A stretch of DNA of 12,135 nt from Clostridia bacterium. GTDB taxonomy: Bacteria > Bacillota_A > Clostridia > Oscillospirales > CAG-272. The stretch is from NCBI GenBank assembly GCA_017547395.1, contig JAFYPS010000208.1, positions 1 through 12,135 of the forward strand, written 5' to 3'. The position numbers and the translations under genes were made by a program. The notes beneath the pieces are model-generated. The model did not search any database and had not been told where the DNA came from. It was given only the letters and a program-made list of their open reading frames with translations. This document shows, one piece after another, positions 1-8,027 of the stretch (its first letter is position 1; each line of letters starts with the position of its first letter).

Positions 1-669
1 AAAGTGCTGACGGATGCGGCGGCGGAGCTTTTTGGTGAAAAGTGCAATATCACGGGTTCAAGCCGTACCGATAGCGGCGTTCACGCGCTTGATTTTGCGG
101 CAACGGTCGAGCTTTCCGAAAGTGCAAACAGAATCCCGCCGGACAAGATTCCAACCGCATTTTCAAGATTTTTACCAAACGATATATCGGTAGTCTCCGC
201 TGTTGAAGTTTCCGACGGCTTTCATCCGCGCTATGACGTAGTGTCAAAAGAATACGTGTATAAAATTCACGTTTCACCCGTAGCCGACCCGTTTCTTGCC
301 AATAGAGTGTGGCACTATACCGGCAGACTGCTTCCCGACGCGAAAGAGCGTATGAACGCTGCAGCAAAATACGTTGTCGGTAAACAGGACTTCACGTCGT
401 TTATGGCGGCAGGCTCAAAGATAGAGGATGCTACCCGTACGGTTTATTACTGCGACGTTACAAAGGAAGGCGATACGTTTATACTTCGTATTGCTGCCGA
501 CGGTTTTCTTTACAATATGGTTAGAATAATTGCGGGAACTCTTGTTGACGTTGGCGCCGGGAGAATTGCCCCTGAAAATATGAGTGGAATCATCGCGGCT
601 AAAAACCGTGCCGCAGCGGGAATAACCGCGCCGCCCGACGGGCTGTATTTGAATAAGGTTACTTACTAA
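1..669 (+). CDS. truA: tRNA pseudouridine synthase A (5' partial)
   Basis: TruA converts uridines 38-40 in the anticodon arm of tRNAs to pseudouridine in the cytoplasm. The visible part is 222 codons, reading in frame from base 1, so the true start and the first few dozen residues lie upstream; the GTG at 4 is not a credible start. The family signature R-T-D-S-G-V-H-A is at bases 64-87, with the catalytic Asp codon at 70-72. The C-terminal half carries the typical N-M-V-R-I-I-A-G-T-L segment and an ending rich in A-P-P-x-G-L-Y-L. The stop is TAA. It leads a packed run of genes on the same strand, 15 bases ahead of the next gene. Identification rests on motif recognition and is very secure. 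Confidence 0.97.
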   Translation, partial: KVLTDAAAELFGEKCNITGSSRTDSGVHALDFAATVELSESANRIPPDKIPTAFSRFLPNDISVVSAVEVSDGFHPRYDVVSKEYVYKIHVSPVADPFLANRVWHYTGRLLPDAKERMNAAAKYVVGKQDFTSFMAAGSKIEDATRTVYYCDVTKEGDTFILRIAADGFLYNMVRIIAGTLVDVGAGRIAPENMSGIIAAKNRAAAGITAPPDGLYLNKVTY

Positions 670-684
670 AGAAAGGAGAAGGGT

Positions 685-1833
685 ATGAGGCGACTCGAGG
701 CGAATACAAATGAAAACGAGTATTACGCGAGAATAAGCAAAAAACTGCGCAATACAAAGTATCTTGCACTTCTGCTCACGGTTGCATGTGCCTTTCTTAC
801 ACTTTTTGCATATCGTGACAGATTGACGTACGGCAACTTCAGGTATCTTTTCCGCGATATCGATGCCGCGGGGAACGCAACCTTTTCATCGGATACGGTT
901 TATTATACCGCAGATGAAAGCAATACCTATGCATATTTTCGCGAGGATCTTGCTGTAGGTTCTTCAAGTGGCGTTGCGTTTCATCGCGCTATGGGAAGCC
1001 GCTCGTTTTTGGACGAGGTAAACTTCCGCTCACCCGTACTTGCACCGTCAAAGAAGTATCTCGTTGCATATGACTCCGGTGGATACGGTTTTTATGTTTA
1101 TAATTCGCTTGGCAGGGTTTATAACGAAAAACTCGATTCCGAGATAATTTCGGCAGCGGCGGCGGATAACGGACATTTTGCACTGCTTTTAAAGAATAAA
1201 AAGGGCGGTGCGGACATATTTGTTTACGATAGAAACTTTAACCGCGTAGCATCCCTTACTCGTCACGGCGATGCATATACTATAGGCTTTCTTGATGATG
1301 GCAGGCTCTACGTTTGCGAATGCAAGGTTGAAAACGCGTCGCTATATACAGACGTTGTATTCTATACCGTTGGTGATAATGAAACTCACGGTGATATGCG
1401 CGTAAGCGGGCTTGCATATAAGCTTGGCGGGGTGAAAAACGGCTTTTACGTGCTTCTTGACCGCGGAATCTCATTCTACGGTGAAGACGGTGAAAAAAAC
1501 TATTCATTCGGTACGGCAGACCTTCTTTTTGCTGACAGCGGAAAAGATTCGGTTTGCGTTATATTAAAGGAGAATTCCTCGGGTGAAGAATGCGGCGCTT
1601 ATCTCTACAATGAGGAAAAAAGCGTTTCCTATGCGGTCTCCAAGGGAGCAAAGGGAATTGCACTTGTTGATAAACGCATCTGTATTCTTTATGACGGCCG
1701 CATTACGGTATGTTATGGCGGAGAAACTGCCGAAATTGAGATTCCTACGGGCGCAAGAAAGATTGTCGCGGTAGATTCGGACAAGGTTATGGTTTGCTAT
1801 AATGACTATGCGAAAATTTTTAAGGTGAGGTAA
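685..1833 (+). CDS. DUF5711-type membrane-anchored protein, probable beta-propeller
   Basis: This 382-aa protein has a charged N-terminus, one hydrophobic segment at about residues 26-43 (Y-L-A-L-L-L-T-V-A-C-A-F-L), and then a long extracytoplasmic region of short beta-strand-like units with recurring Y/F-x-Y/V and G-D/G-N turns. That pattern suggests a beta-propeller-like fold on a single membrane anchor. It resembles the DUF5711 family of clostridial proteins, whose function is not known to me; the family assignment is from memory of overall pattern and gene order, not a search. The ATG at 685 is preceded by AAAGGAGAAGGG, a strong ribosome binding site. The gene lies 15 bases after truA and ends only 3 bases before the CvpA-family gene, so it is probably co-transcribed and translationally coupled with it. 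A cell-envelope role is inferred from topology and from CvpA and PgsA downstream. Confidence 0.7.
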   Translation: MRRLEANTNENEYYARISKKLRNTKYLALLLTVACAFLTLFAYRDRLTYGNFRYLFRDIDAAGNATFSSDTVYYTADESNTYAYFREDLAVGSSSGVAFHRAMGSRSFLDEVNFRSPVLAPSKKYLVAYDSGGYGFYVYNSLGRVYNEKLDSEIISAAAADNGHFALLLKNKKGGADIFVYDRNFNRVASLTRHGDAYTIGFLDDGRLYVCECKVENASLYTDVVFYTVGDNETHGDMRVSGLAYKLGGVKNGFYVLLDRGISFYGEDGEKNYSFGTADLLFADSGKDSVCVILKENSSGEECGAYLYNEEKSVSYAVSKGAKGIALVDKRICILYDGRITVCYGGETAEIEIPTGARKIVAVDSDKVMVCYNDYAKIFKVR

Positions 1834-1836
1834 GGT

Positions 1837-2532
1837 ATGTACATTGCAATAGACCTGATTTTAGCAGTAATTATTGCTTCGGTTATAATCGGTGCGGCAA
1901 AACGCGGATTTATACGCAGTGTTTTCCGTTTTGGTTCAACCATCGCTTCTATAGTTATAGCGATGCTCTTTTATAAAGAACTGTCAGCATATTTTTGCGA
2001 AACGTTCGTTTATGAAAAAACTGCCGAGTATATAGGCGGTTTCCTTAAAAACATTACTGCAGATATAAGTGCCGCAACCGATTTTTCGGCAATTGCGGCA
2101 GCTCTTCCCGAGCAGATTCACAGCACTGCCGAGCTTCTCGGCTTTAATATTGAGGACATACTTGAAAAGTATATAAGCACAGAGAGTCTGCTTTCTACGG
2201 ACGCGCTTGGCGAAAGTCTTTCGCTTTCTGCGGCAACCGTGGTGTCAAACATTATTGCGTTTGCGGCACTGTTTTTAGGTTCGCTTGTCGCGCTTGGACT
2301 TGTATGCTTTATACTTGACAAGCTTGCAAAACTACCGATACTTAACGGAACAAACCGTTTTCTCGGTTTTCTGTTCGGCGCGCTTGAGGGACTTGTGCTC
2401 GGCATAGTGCTTGCAAAGGTTGCAGAGGCACTTTGCAGTGCATACGGTGCGCTTAATCCCGAGTTTACGTTTACAGATGTGGCAAACCGTACTTACGTTG
2501 CGAAGTTCTTCATAGATATCTGTCCTTGGTAG
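1837..2532 (+). CDS. CvpA family membrane protein
   Basis: This 231-aa protein has about four hydrophobic segments, near residues 2-20, 29-46, 134-160 and 176-195. They are split by a less hydrophobic, acidic-to-mixed region at about 50-130. The start (D-L-I-L-A-V-I-I), the basic K-R-G-F turn near residue 23 and the late segment L-P-I-L-N-G-T-N-R-F-L-G ahead of a G-rich helix are typical of the CvpA (colicin V production) family. CvpA homologues are inner-membrane proteins linked to envelope homeostasis in some bacteria, with no defined biochemical activity. The ATG follows the previous stop by 3 bases, and its ribosome binding site (GGTGAGG) lies inside the end of the upstream gene, which argues for translational coupling. 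The protein ends C-P-W followed by TAG. Confidence 0.85.
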   Translation: MYIAIDLILAVIIASVIIGAAKRGFIRSVFRFGSTIASIVIAMLFYKELSAYFCETFVYEKTAEYIGGFLKNITADISAATDFSAIAAALPEQIHSTAELLGFNIEDILEKYISTESLLSTDALGESLSLSAATVVSNIIAFAALFLGSLVALGLVCFILDKLAKLPILNGTNRFLGFLFGALEGLVLGIVLAKVAEALCSAYGALNPEFTFTDVANRTYVAKFFIDICPW

Positions 2533-2548
2533 GCACAGGAGGCTTTAA

Positions 2549-3100
2549 ATGCAAACGAAAAACATTCCGAACGTTTTGTCGGTCATAAGAATATTGCTTG
2601 TGCCGATATTTGTTGCTCTTTATTTTTACGATTATCCCGAAAATTTGTGGTATGCTGTCGGCGTATTCTTTCTTGCAGGTGCAACCGATGTTGTTGACGG
2701 CTACCTTGCAAGGAGAAACGGCTGGATTACCGACGTCGGCAAACTGCTTGACCCCCTTGCCGACAAGATGATGCAGTGTGCCGCTCTGACTTGTTTTTAT
2801 ATAACCGATATAATTCCTCTGTGGCTTTACGTTACTTACGTTGCAAAGGAACTTGCGCTTATTGCAGGCGCAATATTTATGCTTCGTAAAAGAAGCGTGG
2901 TTGTAAAAAGCGGCTTCTGGGGTAAATTTGCGGTATGCGTGTTCTACGCTTCTATTGCGGGACTTGTGTATCTGCAGATGACTCCCGCGGAGGTAAATGA
3001 GCTCTGGACTCCCGTAGTTTGCGCTGTAATGCTTTGCTTTGCAATAGTTGCGCTGATTCAGTATTTCAGAGAATATATGAGAGCAAACGGTTCAAAATAA
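2549..3100 (+). CDS. pgsA: CDP-diacylglycerol--glycerol-3-phosphate 3-phosphatidyltransferase
   Basis: PgsA makes phosphatidylglycerophosphate from CDP-diacylglycerol and glycerol-3-phosphate, the committed step to phosphatidylglycerol and cardiolipin, at the cytoplasmic membrane. The 183-aa length is normal for the family. The CDP-alcohol phosphotransferase motif D-G-x2-A-R-x8-G-x3-D-x3-D is complete: D50, G51, A54, R55, G64, D68, D72. The N-terminus N-I-P-N-V-L-S-V-I-R is typical of PgsA rather than PssA. Several hydrophobic helices follow (about 11-27, 34-47, 76-97, 120-142, 150-170). A clear AGGAGG ribosome binding site precedes the ATG. The gene is 16 bases after the CvpA gene and 27 bases before the Clp gene, inside the same run. 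Another CDP-alcohol phosphotransferase is possible, but the N-terminal signature makes PgsA the best call. Confidence 0.93.
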   Translation: MQTKNIPNVLSVIRILLVPIFVALYFYDYPENLWYAVGVFFLAGATDVVDGYLARRNGWITDVGKLLDPLADKMMQCAALTCFYITDIIPLWLYVTYVAKELALIAGAIFMLRKRSVVVKSGFWGKFAVCVFYASIAGLVYLQMTPAEVNELWTPVVCAVMLCFAIVALIQYFREYMRANGSK

Positions 3101-3127
3101 TTTCCCTTATCGAAAGGATTTTTACAA

Positions 3128-5398
3128 ATGGTAATGTGTGCAAGATGCCAGAAGCGAGTAGCTGTGGTGTTTATAACTAAACTTGAAAACGGAGAGAGCA
3201 AGAACGAGGGGCTTTGCCTTAAATGCGCAAAGGAACTCGGTATCAAGCCTATTGACGATATACTTAAAAAGATGGGCATTTCCCCGGACGACCTTGACCA
3301 GATGAGCGAAGAGGCAGATGCGCTTATGCAGGGCCTTGTCCCCACAGAGGATGGCGAAGAGCCGTCTACAAATGCGCCTGCGGTTGATTTTGGCAAACTT
3401 ATGCGCGAAAGCGGCCTTTCGGGCGGACAGAATGCTGAAAAGACAAAGGGAAGCGGCAAGGAGCAAAAGCGGAAATACCTTGAAACGTACTGCCAGAACG
3501 TTACCGAAAGGGCGAGAAGAGGCGAACTTGACAAAATTGTAGGCCGTGATCGCGAGCTTGCAAGAGTGGTGCAGATTCTTTGCCGCCGACAAAAGAACAA
3601 TCCCTGTCTTATCGGTGAGCCCGGCGTCGGCAAAACTGCTATTGCCGAGGCGCTTGCGCAGAGAATAGCATCGGGTGACGTACCGTATAAACTCAAAAAT
3701 TGCGAAATATATCTGCTTGACCTTACTGCGCTTGTTGCGGGAACACAGTTCCGCGGACAGTTCGAGTCGAGAATACTCGGGCTTATTCGCGAGGTTAAGG
3801 AAGCGGGTAACATCATACTTGTTATTGATGAGGTTCATAATATAGTAGGTGCAGGCGATGCCGAGGGAAGTATGAACGCTGCTAATATTTTGAAGCCTGC
3901 ACTTTCCCGCGGTGAAATCCGCGTAATAGGCGCGACAACCCTCAAGGAGTACCGTAAGCATATTGAAAAGGATTCCGCACTTGAGCGCCGTTTTCAGCCC
4001 GTTACCGTAAACGAGCCTTCAGTTGCCGAAAGTATTGAGATGCTTCGCGGAATAAAGCACTACTATGAAAAGTATCACGGTATACTCATTCCCGAGAGCA
4101 TATTGAACCTTGCGGTAACTCTTTCCGAGCGCTATATTACAGACCGCTATCTTCCCGATAAGGCAATAGACCTTCTTGATGAGGCTGCATCTTACCGCGC
4201 TCTTTCGACTAAAGAGATAGGCGAGAACTACGAGCTTGCAGACGAACTTGAAAAGGTAAGAAAAGAGCGCGTATCTATTGAAAACGCACCTGAACGTGAG
4301 ATGGACGATATGCAGGAAAAATACCGTCAGCTTGCGGACAATCGGGTAAAGGAAGCACAGATAAATGAGCGTATCAAGGCACTTGAAACTATTGTTAATT
4401 CGGTTGAACTTACTGCCGAGGATCTTGCACGCGTAATTGAGATATGGACAGGTGTTCCCGCAACCGAAATCACCGAAAACGAGTTCTGCAAGATTGATAA
4501 GCTTGAAGAACGTATGAAGAAAAAGATTATCGGTCAGGACGATGCGGTAAAAGCCGTTGCAAAGGCGGTCAAGCGCAACCGTGCAGGCGTTGCCTATAAG
4601 CGCAAACCCGTTTCCTTTATTTTTGCGGGACCTACGGGTGTAGGAAAGACCGAGATTGTAAAAACTCTTGCAAGCGATCTTTTCTCATCTCCCGAAACGC
4701 TTATAAGACTTGATATGTCAGAGTTTATGGAGAAGCACAGCGTGTCTAAAATTATCGGAGCGCCTCCCGGCTACGTCGGTTATGACGAGGCAGGTCAGCT
4801 TACCGAAAAGATTCGCCGCCGCCCCTACAGTGTTGTTCTTTTTGACGAGATTGAAAAGGCACATCCCGACGTTCTCAATATTCTGCTTCAGGTGCTTGAC
4901 GACGGTAGAATCACCGACGCGCACGGCAAAGAGGTTAATTTTGAGAATGCGCTTATCGTTATGACCACCAATGCGGGAAGCGACGTTTCCTCTTCGGTCA
5001 GCGGATTTGCTTCAAGCGGCACTGCTGCAGGCAGCGAAAAGACGGAAAAGGCTTTGCTTTCTTTCCTTCGCCCCGAGTTTATCAACCGTGTTGACGAGGT
5101 AATAACCTTCCGTTCACTTGATAAGGACGATTTTGCAAGTATTGCAAAGCTTATGCTTTCTCAGCTTGCTGAGGCACTCAAAGAAAAGGGAATAACCTTT
5201 ACGTTTACAGACGGAGCTGCGGCATTCGTTGCAGAAAAATCATTCTCCGTAAAGTATGGCGCAAGAAATATGCGACGCTATATTCAGCGCGAGGTAGAGG
5301 ATGCCCTTGCTGAAAGAATCATTTCTTCCTATCAGAACCGTGTGACAAGCGCAAGTGTAGACTGTGACGGAGAAAAACTCATAATTGATTGCAAATAA
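3128..5398 (+). CDS. ClpE-like AAA+ Clp protease ATP-binding subunit with N-terminal zinc finger
   Basis: This 756-aa class I Clp/Hsp100 ATPase is predicted to unfold proteins and feed them to ClpP in the cytoplasm. The N-terminus has two CxxC pairs (C4/C7 and C30/C33), a probable zinc finger as in ClpE and McsA. The paired Clp-N repeats of ClpC and ClpA are absent. The first AAA+ domain has Walker A G-E-P-G-V-G-K-T at 163-170 and Walker B ending I-D-E near 233-235. A short charged middle region at about 370-420 looks coiled-coil-like. The second AAA+ domain has Walker A G-P-T-G-V-G-K-T at 501-508, Walker B ending F-D-E at 572-574 and a C-terminal small domain. A possible ClpP-docking tripeptide S625-G626-F627 replaces the usual hydrophobic-G-F/L. 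AAAGGAT at 3112-3118 precedes the ATG. No CtsR heat-shock operator is visible in the 27-base gap, so it is likely transcribed with pgsA. ClpE-like is preferred over ClpC because of the zinc finger. Confidence 0.9.
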   Translation: MVMCARCQKRVAVVFITKLENGESKNEGLCLKCAKELGIKPIDDILKKMGISPDDLDQMSEEADALMQGLVPTEDGEEPSTNAPAVDFGKLMRESGLSGGQNAEKTKGSGKEQKRKYLETYCQNVTERARRGELDKIVGRDRELARVVQILCRRQKNNPCLIGEPGVGKTAIAEALAQRIASGDVPYKLKNCEIYLLDLTALVAGTQFRGQFESRILGLIREVKEAGNIILVIDEVHNIVGAGDAEGSMNAANILKPALSRGEIRVIGATTLKEYRKHIEKDSALERRFQPVTVNEPSVAESIEMLRGIKHYYEKYHGILIPESILNLAVTLSERYITDRYLPDKAIDLLDEAASYRALSTKEIGENYELADELEKVRKERVSIENAPEREMDDMQEKYRQLADNRVKEAQINERIKALETIVNSVELTAEDLARVIEIWTGVPATEITENEFCKIDKLEERMKKKIIGQDDAVKAVAKAVKRNRAGVAYKRKPVSFIFAGPTGVGKTEIVKTLASDLFSSPETLIRLDMSEFMEKHSVSKIIGAPPGYVGYDEAGQLTEKIRRRPYSVVLFDEIEKAHPDVLNILLQVLDDGRITDAHGKEVNFENALIVMTTNAGSDVSSSVSGFASSGTAAGSEKTEKALLSFLRPEFINRVDEVITFRSLDKDDFASIAKLMLSQLAEALKEKGITFTFTDGAAAFVAEKSFSVKYGARNMRRYIQREVEDALAERIISSYQNRVTSASVDCDGEKLIIDCK

Positions 5399-5427
5399 AA
5401 TTATATAAATCCAAAGGAGAACAAAAA

Positions 5428-6264
5428 ATGGCAGAAAATTGTACACATGACTGTTCTACCTGCGGCGCAGACTGCCCCTCGAAAAAGGCACAGCCCGAGT
5501 CGCTGGTAGAGCCTCAAAACGCACTGAGTAACGTTAAAAAAGTTATCGGCGTAGTCAGCGGAAAGGGCGGTGTAGGCAAGTCGCTCGTTACCTCGCTTCT
5601 CGCTGTAGAAATGAGCCGCCGTGGATACAAGACCGCAATTCTTGATGCAGACATCACAGGTCCGTCAATTCCCCAGGCTTTCGGTCTTCACACAAGAGCC
5701 GAGGGAAGTCCCGACGGTATTTACCCCGTAAATACCAAGACAGGTATTGAGGTTATGTCGGTTAACCTTCTTCTCGAAGAGGAAACCGCACCCGTTGTAT
5801 GACGCGGTCCCGTTATTGCGGGCACTGTAAAGCAGTTCTGGACAGACGTTGTCTGGAACGAGGTAGACTATATGTTCGTTGATATGCCTCCAGGCACGGG
5901 CGACGTTCCGCTCACCGTTTTCCAGAGCCTTCCTCTTGACGGCATTGTTATCGTTTCCTCTCCGCAGGAACTCGTTTCGATGATCGTTAAAAAGGCTGCT
6001 AATATGGCGGGCCTTATGAACATCCGTGTACTCGGACTTGTTGAAAATATGAGCTATGCTATTTGTCCCGACTGTGGCAAGGCGATTGAAATTTTCGGCA
6101 AGAGCCGCATCGACGAAACTGCAAAGGAATACGGCTATAGCGTACTTGGCAAGCTTCCTATGGATCACCGTCTTGCAGCACTTTGCGACAAGGGCGCAAT
6201 CGAGCTTTGCGAGGAAACGTACCTCACCTCCGCCGCAGACGAAATTGAAAAGATACTTGGCTAA
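5428..6264 (+). pseudogene. Mrp/NBP35 (ApbC) family iron-sulfur carrier ATPase, interrupted by an in-frame TGA
   Basis: Mrp/NBP35 proteins bind ATP and carry or scaffold [4Fe-4S] clusters for apoproteins. Read through one stop, the frame encodes 278 aa, a normal length. Visible features are an N-terminal C-x3-C-x2-C-x3-C cluster (C5, C9, C12, C16), a deviant Walker A G-K-G-G-V-G-K-S at 45-52, the D-A-D-I-T-G-P-S switch, a D-M-P-P-G-T-G-D motif, and the C-terminal C-P-D-C pair (C213, C216). Codon 125 (bases 5800-5802) is TGA where the family has Trp in V-V-W-R-G-P. The frame and homology continue perfectly on both sides, and other Trp codons in the same gene are TGG. AAAGGAG precedes the ATG at 5428, 29 bases after the Clp stop. 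The break could be a recent nonsense mutation, a sequencing error or stop-codon readthrough; the rest of the gene shows no decay. Confidence 0.88.
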
Positions 6265-6303
6265 TACAGTCTATAACGGAGACTTAACCGAAATACTTTA
6301 TAG

Positions 6304-6339
6304 ATAACAAAAAGCACCCCGGAGGGTGCTTTTTGTTAT
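6304..6339. terminator. Bidirectional intrinsic terminator between convergent genes
   Basis: This is a perfect 16-bp inverted repeat (6304-6319 with 6324-6339) around the four-base loop CGGA. The stem has a GC core (GCACCC/GGGTGC) flanked by A and T runs, so each strand gives a GC hairpin followed by Us. It sits 39 bases after the Mrp stop, and the TAA of the convergent gene on the - strand (6336-6338) lies inside the stem. It should end transcription from both sides. Confidence 0.9.
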
Positions 6340-6893
6340 AGTCCTAAAGCGATTCGCTTCATTTCTTCATAATAGCAGTCATATGCGTTTGTGCAGAAAT
6401 AGTATTCTTGATAAGTGGTTTTTTTGATTTTTTTTGCATGTATTTTGCAGTCAGAGACGGTATAAAAATTATCGTCAAAGAATTCATCATATGTGAGTTC
6501 ATGCACACATATTACTTTGTTAGGGTTAGGAACAGCTCCATGCGTGGTTGAATGTATAATCATAACACCGTCATCTAATAGTAGCGCAATTCCGGCCGCA
6601 AAAAAACTGCTATGCCAGGTCGAAAGCCACACGGGTGCGAACATGTAGTAACGTGAAAGAATCATCAGTTCCGGGTATGATTCTAAAAACCTTAAAAGGT
6701 TAAGCATGCCGTAAAGCTCGGATTGCTCAACATAGTGTCTGTGAAGCGCTTCGTGATGTTTTTTTGCTTTTATATATGCTTTCCCGGGATTTTTTTCGGT
6801 AGATGTTTTGGTTTTTATCCATTCATCTATTTTTTCGCTATCCTGTTTTACGCGCTCACAGTATTCGTTTTTCCAGGTTTCATATAGATACAT
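6336..6893 (-). CDS. Hypothetical protein, 185 aa, no recognised family
   Basis: I do not recognise this protein. It starts with a charged helical stretch (about residues 5-65, rich in K, E and H, with K-A-K-K-H-H near 43-48), then a Leu/aromatic-rich part (65-90). Next is a moderately hydrophobic core (about 90-115, with W-L-S-T-W-H and A-A-G-I-A-L-L-L-D-D-G). The Tyr/Cys-rich C-terminus contains Y-Q-E-Y-Y-F-C and C-Y-Y-E-E. Tyr, His and Trp are unusually frequent. There is no signal peptide and no clear membrane helix. The ATG at 6891-6893 has an AAAGGAG site that overlaps the stop of the upstream HIRAN gene, 13 bases away, so the two are almost certainly co-transcribed and probably act together. 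Its stop codon lies inside the terminator stem. The region is visibly AT-rich: by hand count 6421-6480 is about 28% GC, against about 50% at 5041-5100. Confidence 0.8.
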   Translation of the reverse strand: MYLYETWKNEYCERVKQDSEKIDEWIKTKTSTEKNPGKAYIKAKKHHEALHRHYVEQSELYGMLNLLRFLESYPELMILSRYYMFAPVWLSTWHSSFFAAGIALLLDDGVMIIHSTTHGAVPNPNKVICVHELTYDEFFDDNFYTVSDCKIHAKKIKKTTYQEYYFCTNAYDCYYEEMKRIALGL

Positions 6894-6906
6894 TTATTGA
6901 ACTCCT

Positions 6907-7962
6907 TTATTCGTTAATATAGTCGTGTGAAGGATCATACGGAGGAATTTTATCAAGCTCTTTTTCCTTGTTCAATGCTTCGTTATATGCATTTGTTAGG
7001 TCTTTTTCATCAAGAATGTTTAAAATTAGAACAAACAGTGTGAATAAAAGGACTACAATTGATATTGCCACTTCGATTCCTGAGCCGTATATCACGCCAA
7101 ATAAAGCACAAAATGCGGCAATCCACCACATCCATCGTGATGAAAAGCCAAAGAGGCCTGAAGTGTTATTTTCAAGTGCTTGTGCTGCTTCCATACGCTT
7201 TCTTCTTATCTCTTGTTCACGTCGTAATAAAGGATATTTTTTTAGATATGCTTCGCGATTTGCAATGCGGCTTTCTTGGGGAGTAGAAGTACTGTTGCTA
7301 TTTGCGGTATTGTCGGAAGAAGTTTTCTTGAGTGAGTCGATTACAATGGCAGCAGCTAATGTATGACCTAGTTTTGCCGCTGCGTTCATTAAAGCAAAAC
7401 TTGCTTCGGTATAGTTTTCAACAAGTTCCAACGCTGATTTGAAATATATATCTGCCAAGCACTGTTTAGCAACTTCATTCCCGTGTTTTGCTGCATCATC
7501 CAAATACCCGAGTACTGCATCAACATCTTCTGCTTCAATAGCCTCGTTAACTTTTGCCAGCAACTTTTTAGTAGCGGGATCGTATTCAGTAGTATCGGTT
7601 TGAACTTTATTAATTTGACTATTGATATATGTTGAATCTCCCGATGCATTGCCGATGCATACCTTAATATTGATTCCATAATGCAACTCACCTCCTCCGG
7701 TTACGGAGGCTACGGTAGCGGTGCAGGGGATTCCGGCGTCCATTAGCGGAGCAACCTTTGCTGCAACATCGCGTGACAAAAATCCCAATTGCTTACCTAT
7801 AAAGAATACTGCGACAGCATTAGAATCGTATATGTTGTCATATTGGCGCACAAGAACTAAATTGCTTCCGCTGAAAATTAGATACCGTTCACGCAAATCC
7901 TTTATTATATTTTCTCGTCCGTCATAGGTTGTTCCGACAATTTTTGTGTGAAAACTATACAT
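6907..7962 (-). CDS. HIRAN-domain protein with helical repeat region and two C-terminal membrane segments
   Basis: This 351-aa protein opens with a HIRAN-like domain (about residues 5-102). It shows T-K-I-V-G, then L-V-R-Q-Y-D-N-x-Y-D-S-N-A-V-A-V, then G-K-Q-L-G-F-L-S-R-D, with V-T-G-G-G and I-N-I-K-V at the end. Known HIRAN domains (for example in HLTF/Rad5 helicases) bind DNA ends or stalled forks. An alpha-helical part follows at about 131-213, with A-A-K-H-G-N and A-A-K-L-G-H units resembling Sel1-like repeats. Then come a Ser/Thr/Asn linker (214-232), a strongly charged helix (233-263), and two hydrophobic segments (about 277-292 and 296-317), with a charged tail. The ATG at 7960-7962 has a GAAGGAGA site. 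The gene has a consensus promoter upstream with overlapping operators, and is divergent from a XRE repressor. Tethering a HIRAN module to the membrane is unusual; the function is unknown. Confidence 0.85.
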   Translation of the reverse strand: MYSFHTKIVGTTYDGRENIIKDLRERYLIFSGSNLVLVRQYDNIYDSNAVAVFFIGKQLGFLSRDVAAKVAPLMDAGIPCTATVASVTGGGELHYGINIKVCIGNASGDSTYINSQINKVQTDTTEYDPATKKLLAKVNEAIEAEDVDAVLGYLDDAAKHGNEVAKQCLADIYFKSALELVENYTEASFALMNAAAKLGHTLAAAIVIDSLKKTSSDNTANSNSTSTPQESRIANREAYLKKYPLLRREQEIRRKRMEAAQALENNTSGLFGFSSRWMWWIAAFCALFGVIYGSGIEVAISIVVLLFTLFVLILNILDEKDLTNAYNEALNKEKELDKIPPYDPSHDYINE

Positions 7963-7987
7963 GCAACAATATCTCCTTCAGGTCGAA

Positions 7988-8001
7988 AATGTGTACACAT
8001 T
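7988..8001. promoter_or_regulatory. Perfect 14-bp palindrome overlapping the HIRAN promoter -10 and start region
   Basis: AATGTGTACACATT is a perfect palindrome that covers the predicted transcription start and the edge of the -10 box of the - strand promoter. It could be an extra repressor site, or a by-product of the shared TATAATGTG sequence seen at both -10 regions of this divergent pair. Confidence 0.4.
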
Positions 8002-8027
8002 ATAACCTACTTCAGGTTAATTGTCAA
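7999..8027 (-). promoter_or_regulatory. Sigma-A-type promoter for the HIRAN operon
   Basis: On the - strand, TTGACA (8022-8027) and TATAAT (7999-8004) are separated by exactly 17 bases, a full consensus match. Transcription would start near 7992 and give a leader of about 30 bases before the ATG at 7962. Operator O1 fills most of the spacer, so bound repressor would block polymerase. Confidence 0.85.
8003..8019. promoter_or_regulatory. Operator O1 (TAACCT-N5-AGGTTA)
   Basis: This is a perfect 6-bp inverted repeat with a 5-base centre, lying between the -35 and -10 boxes of the HIRAN operon promoter. A near-identical copy (O2) is 25 bp away centre to centre. The most likely ligand is the XRE repressor encoded just downstream. 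Confidence 0.75.

Noticed and set aside
3058..3961. Two long open frames opposite the 5' part of the Clp gene
   Set aside because: They are antisense shadows of a strongly conserved coding frame, lack ribosome binding sites and resemble no protein family.
5800..5845. The in-frame TGA as a selenocysteine codon with a SECIS-like hairpin (CCCG-loop-CGGG just downstream)
   Set aside because: The hairpin is only 4-5 bp, the bases are explained by the conserved R-G-P-V-I-A-G coding sequence, and the family has Trp, not Cys, at this site.
6270..6304. Short inverted repeat TCTATAA/TTATAGA after the Mrp stop
   Set aside because: It is 7 bp, AT-only apart from one pair, and overlaps the base of the real terminator; likely chance.
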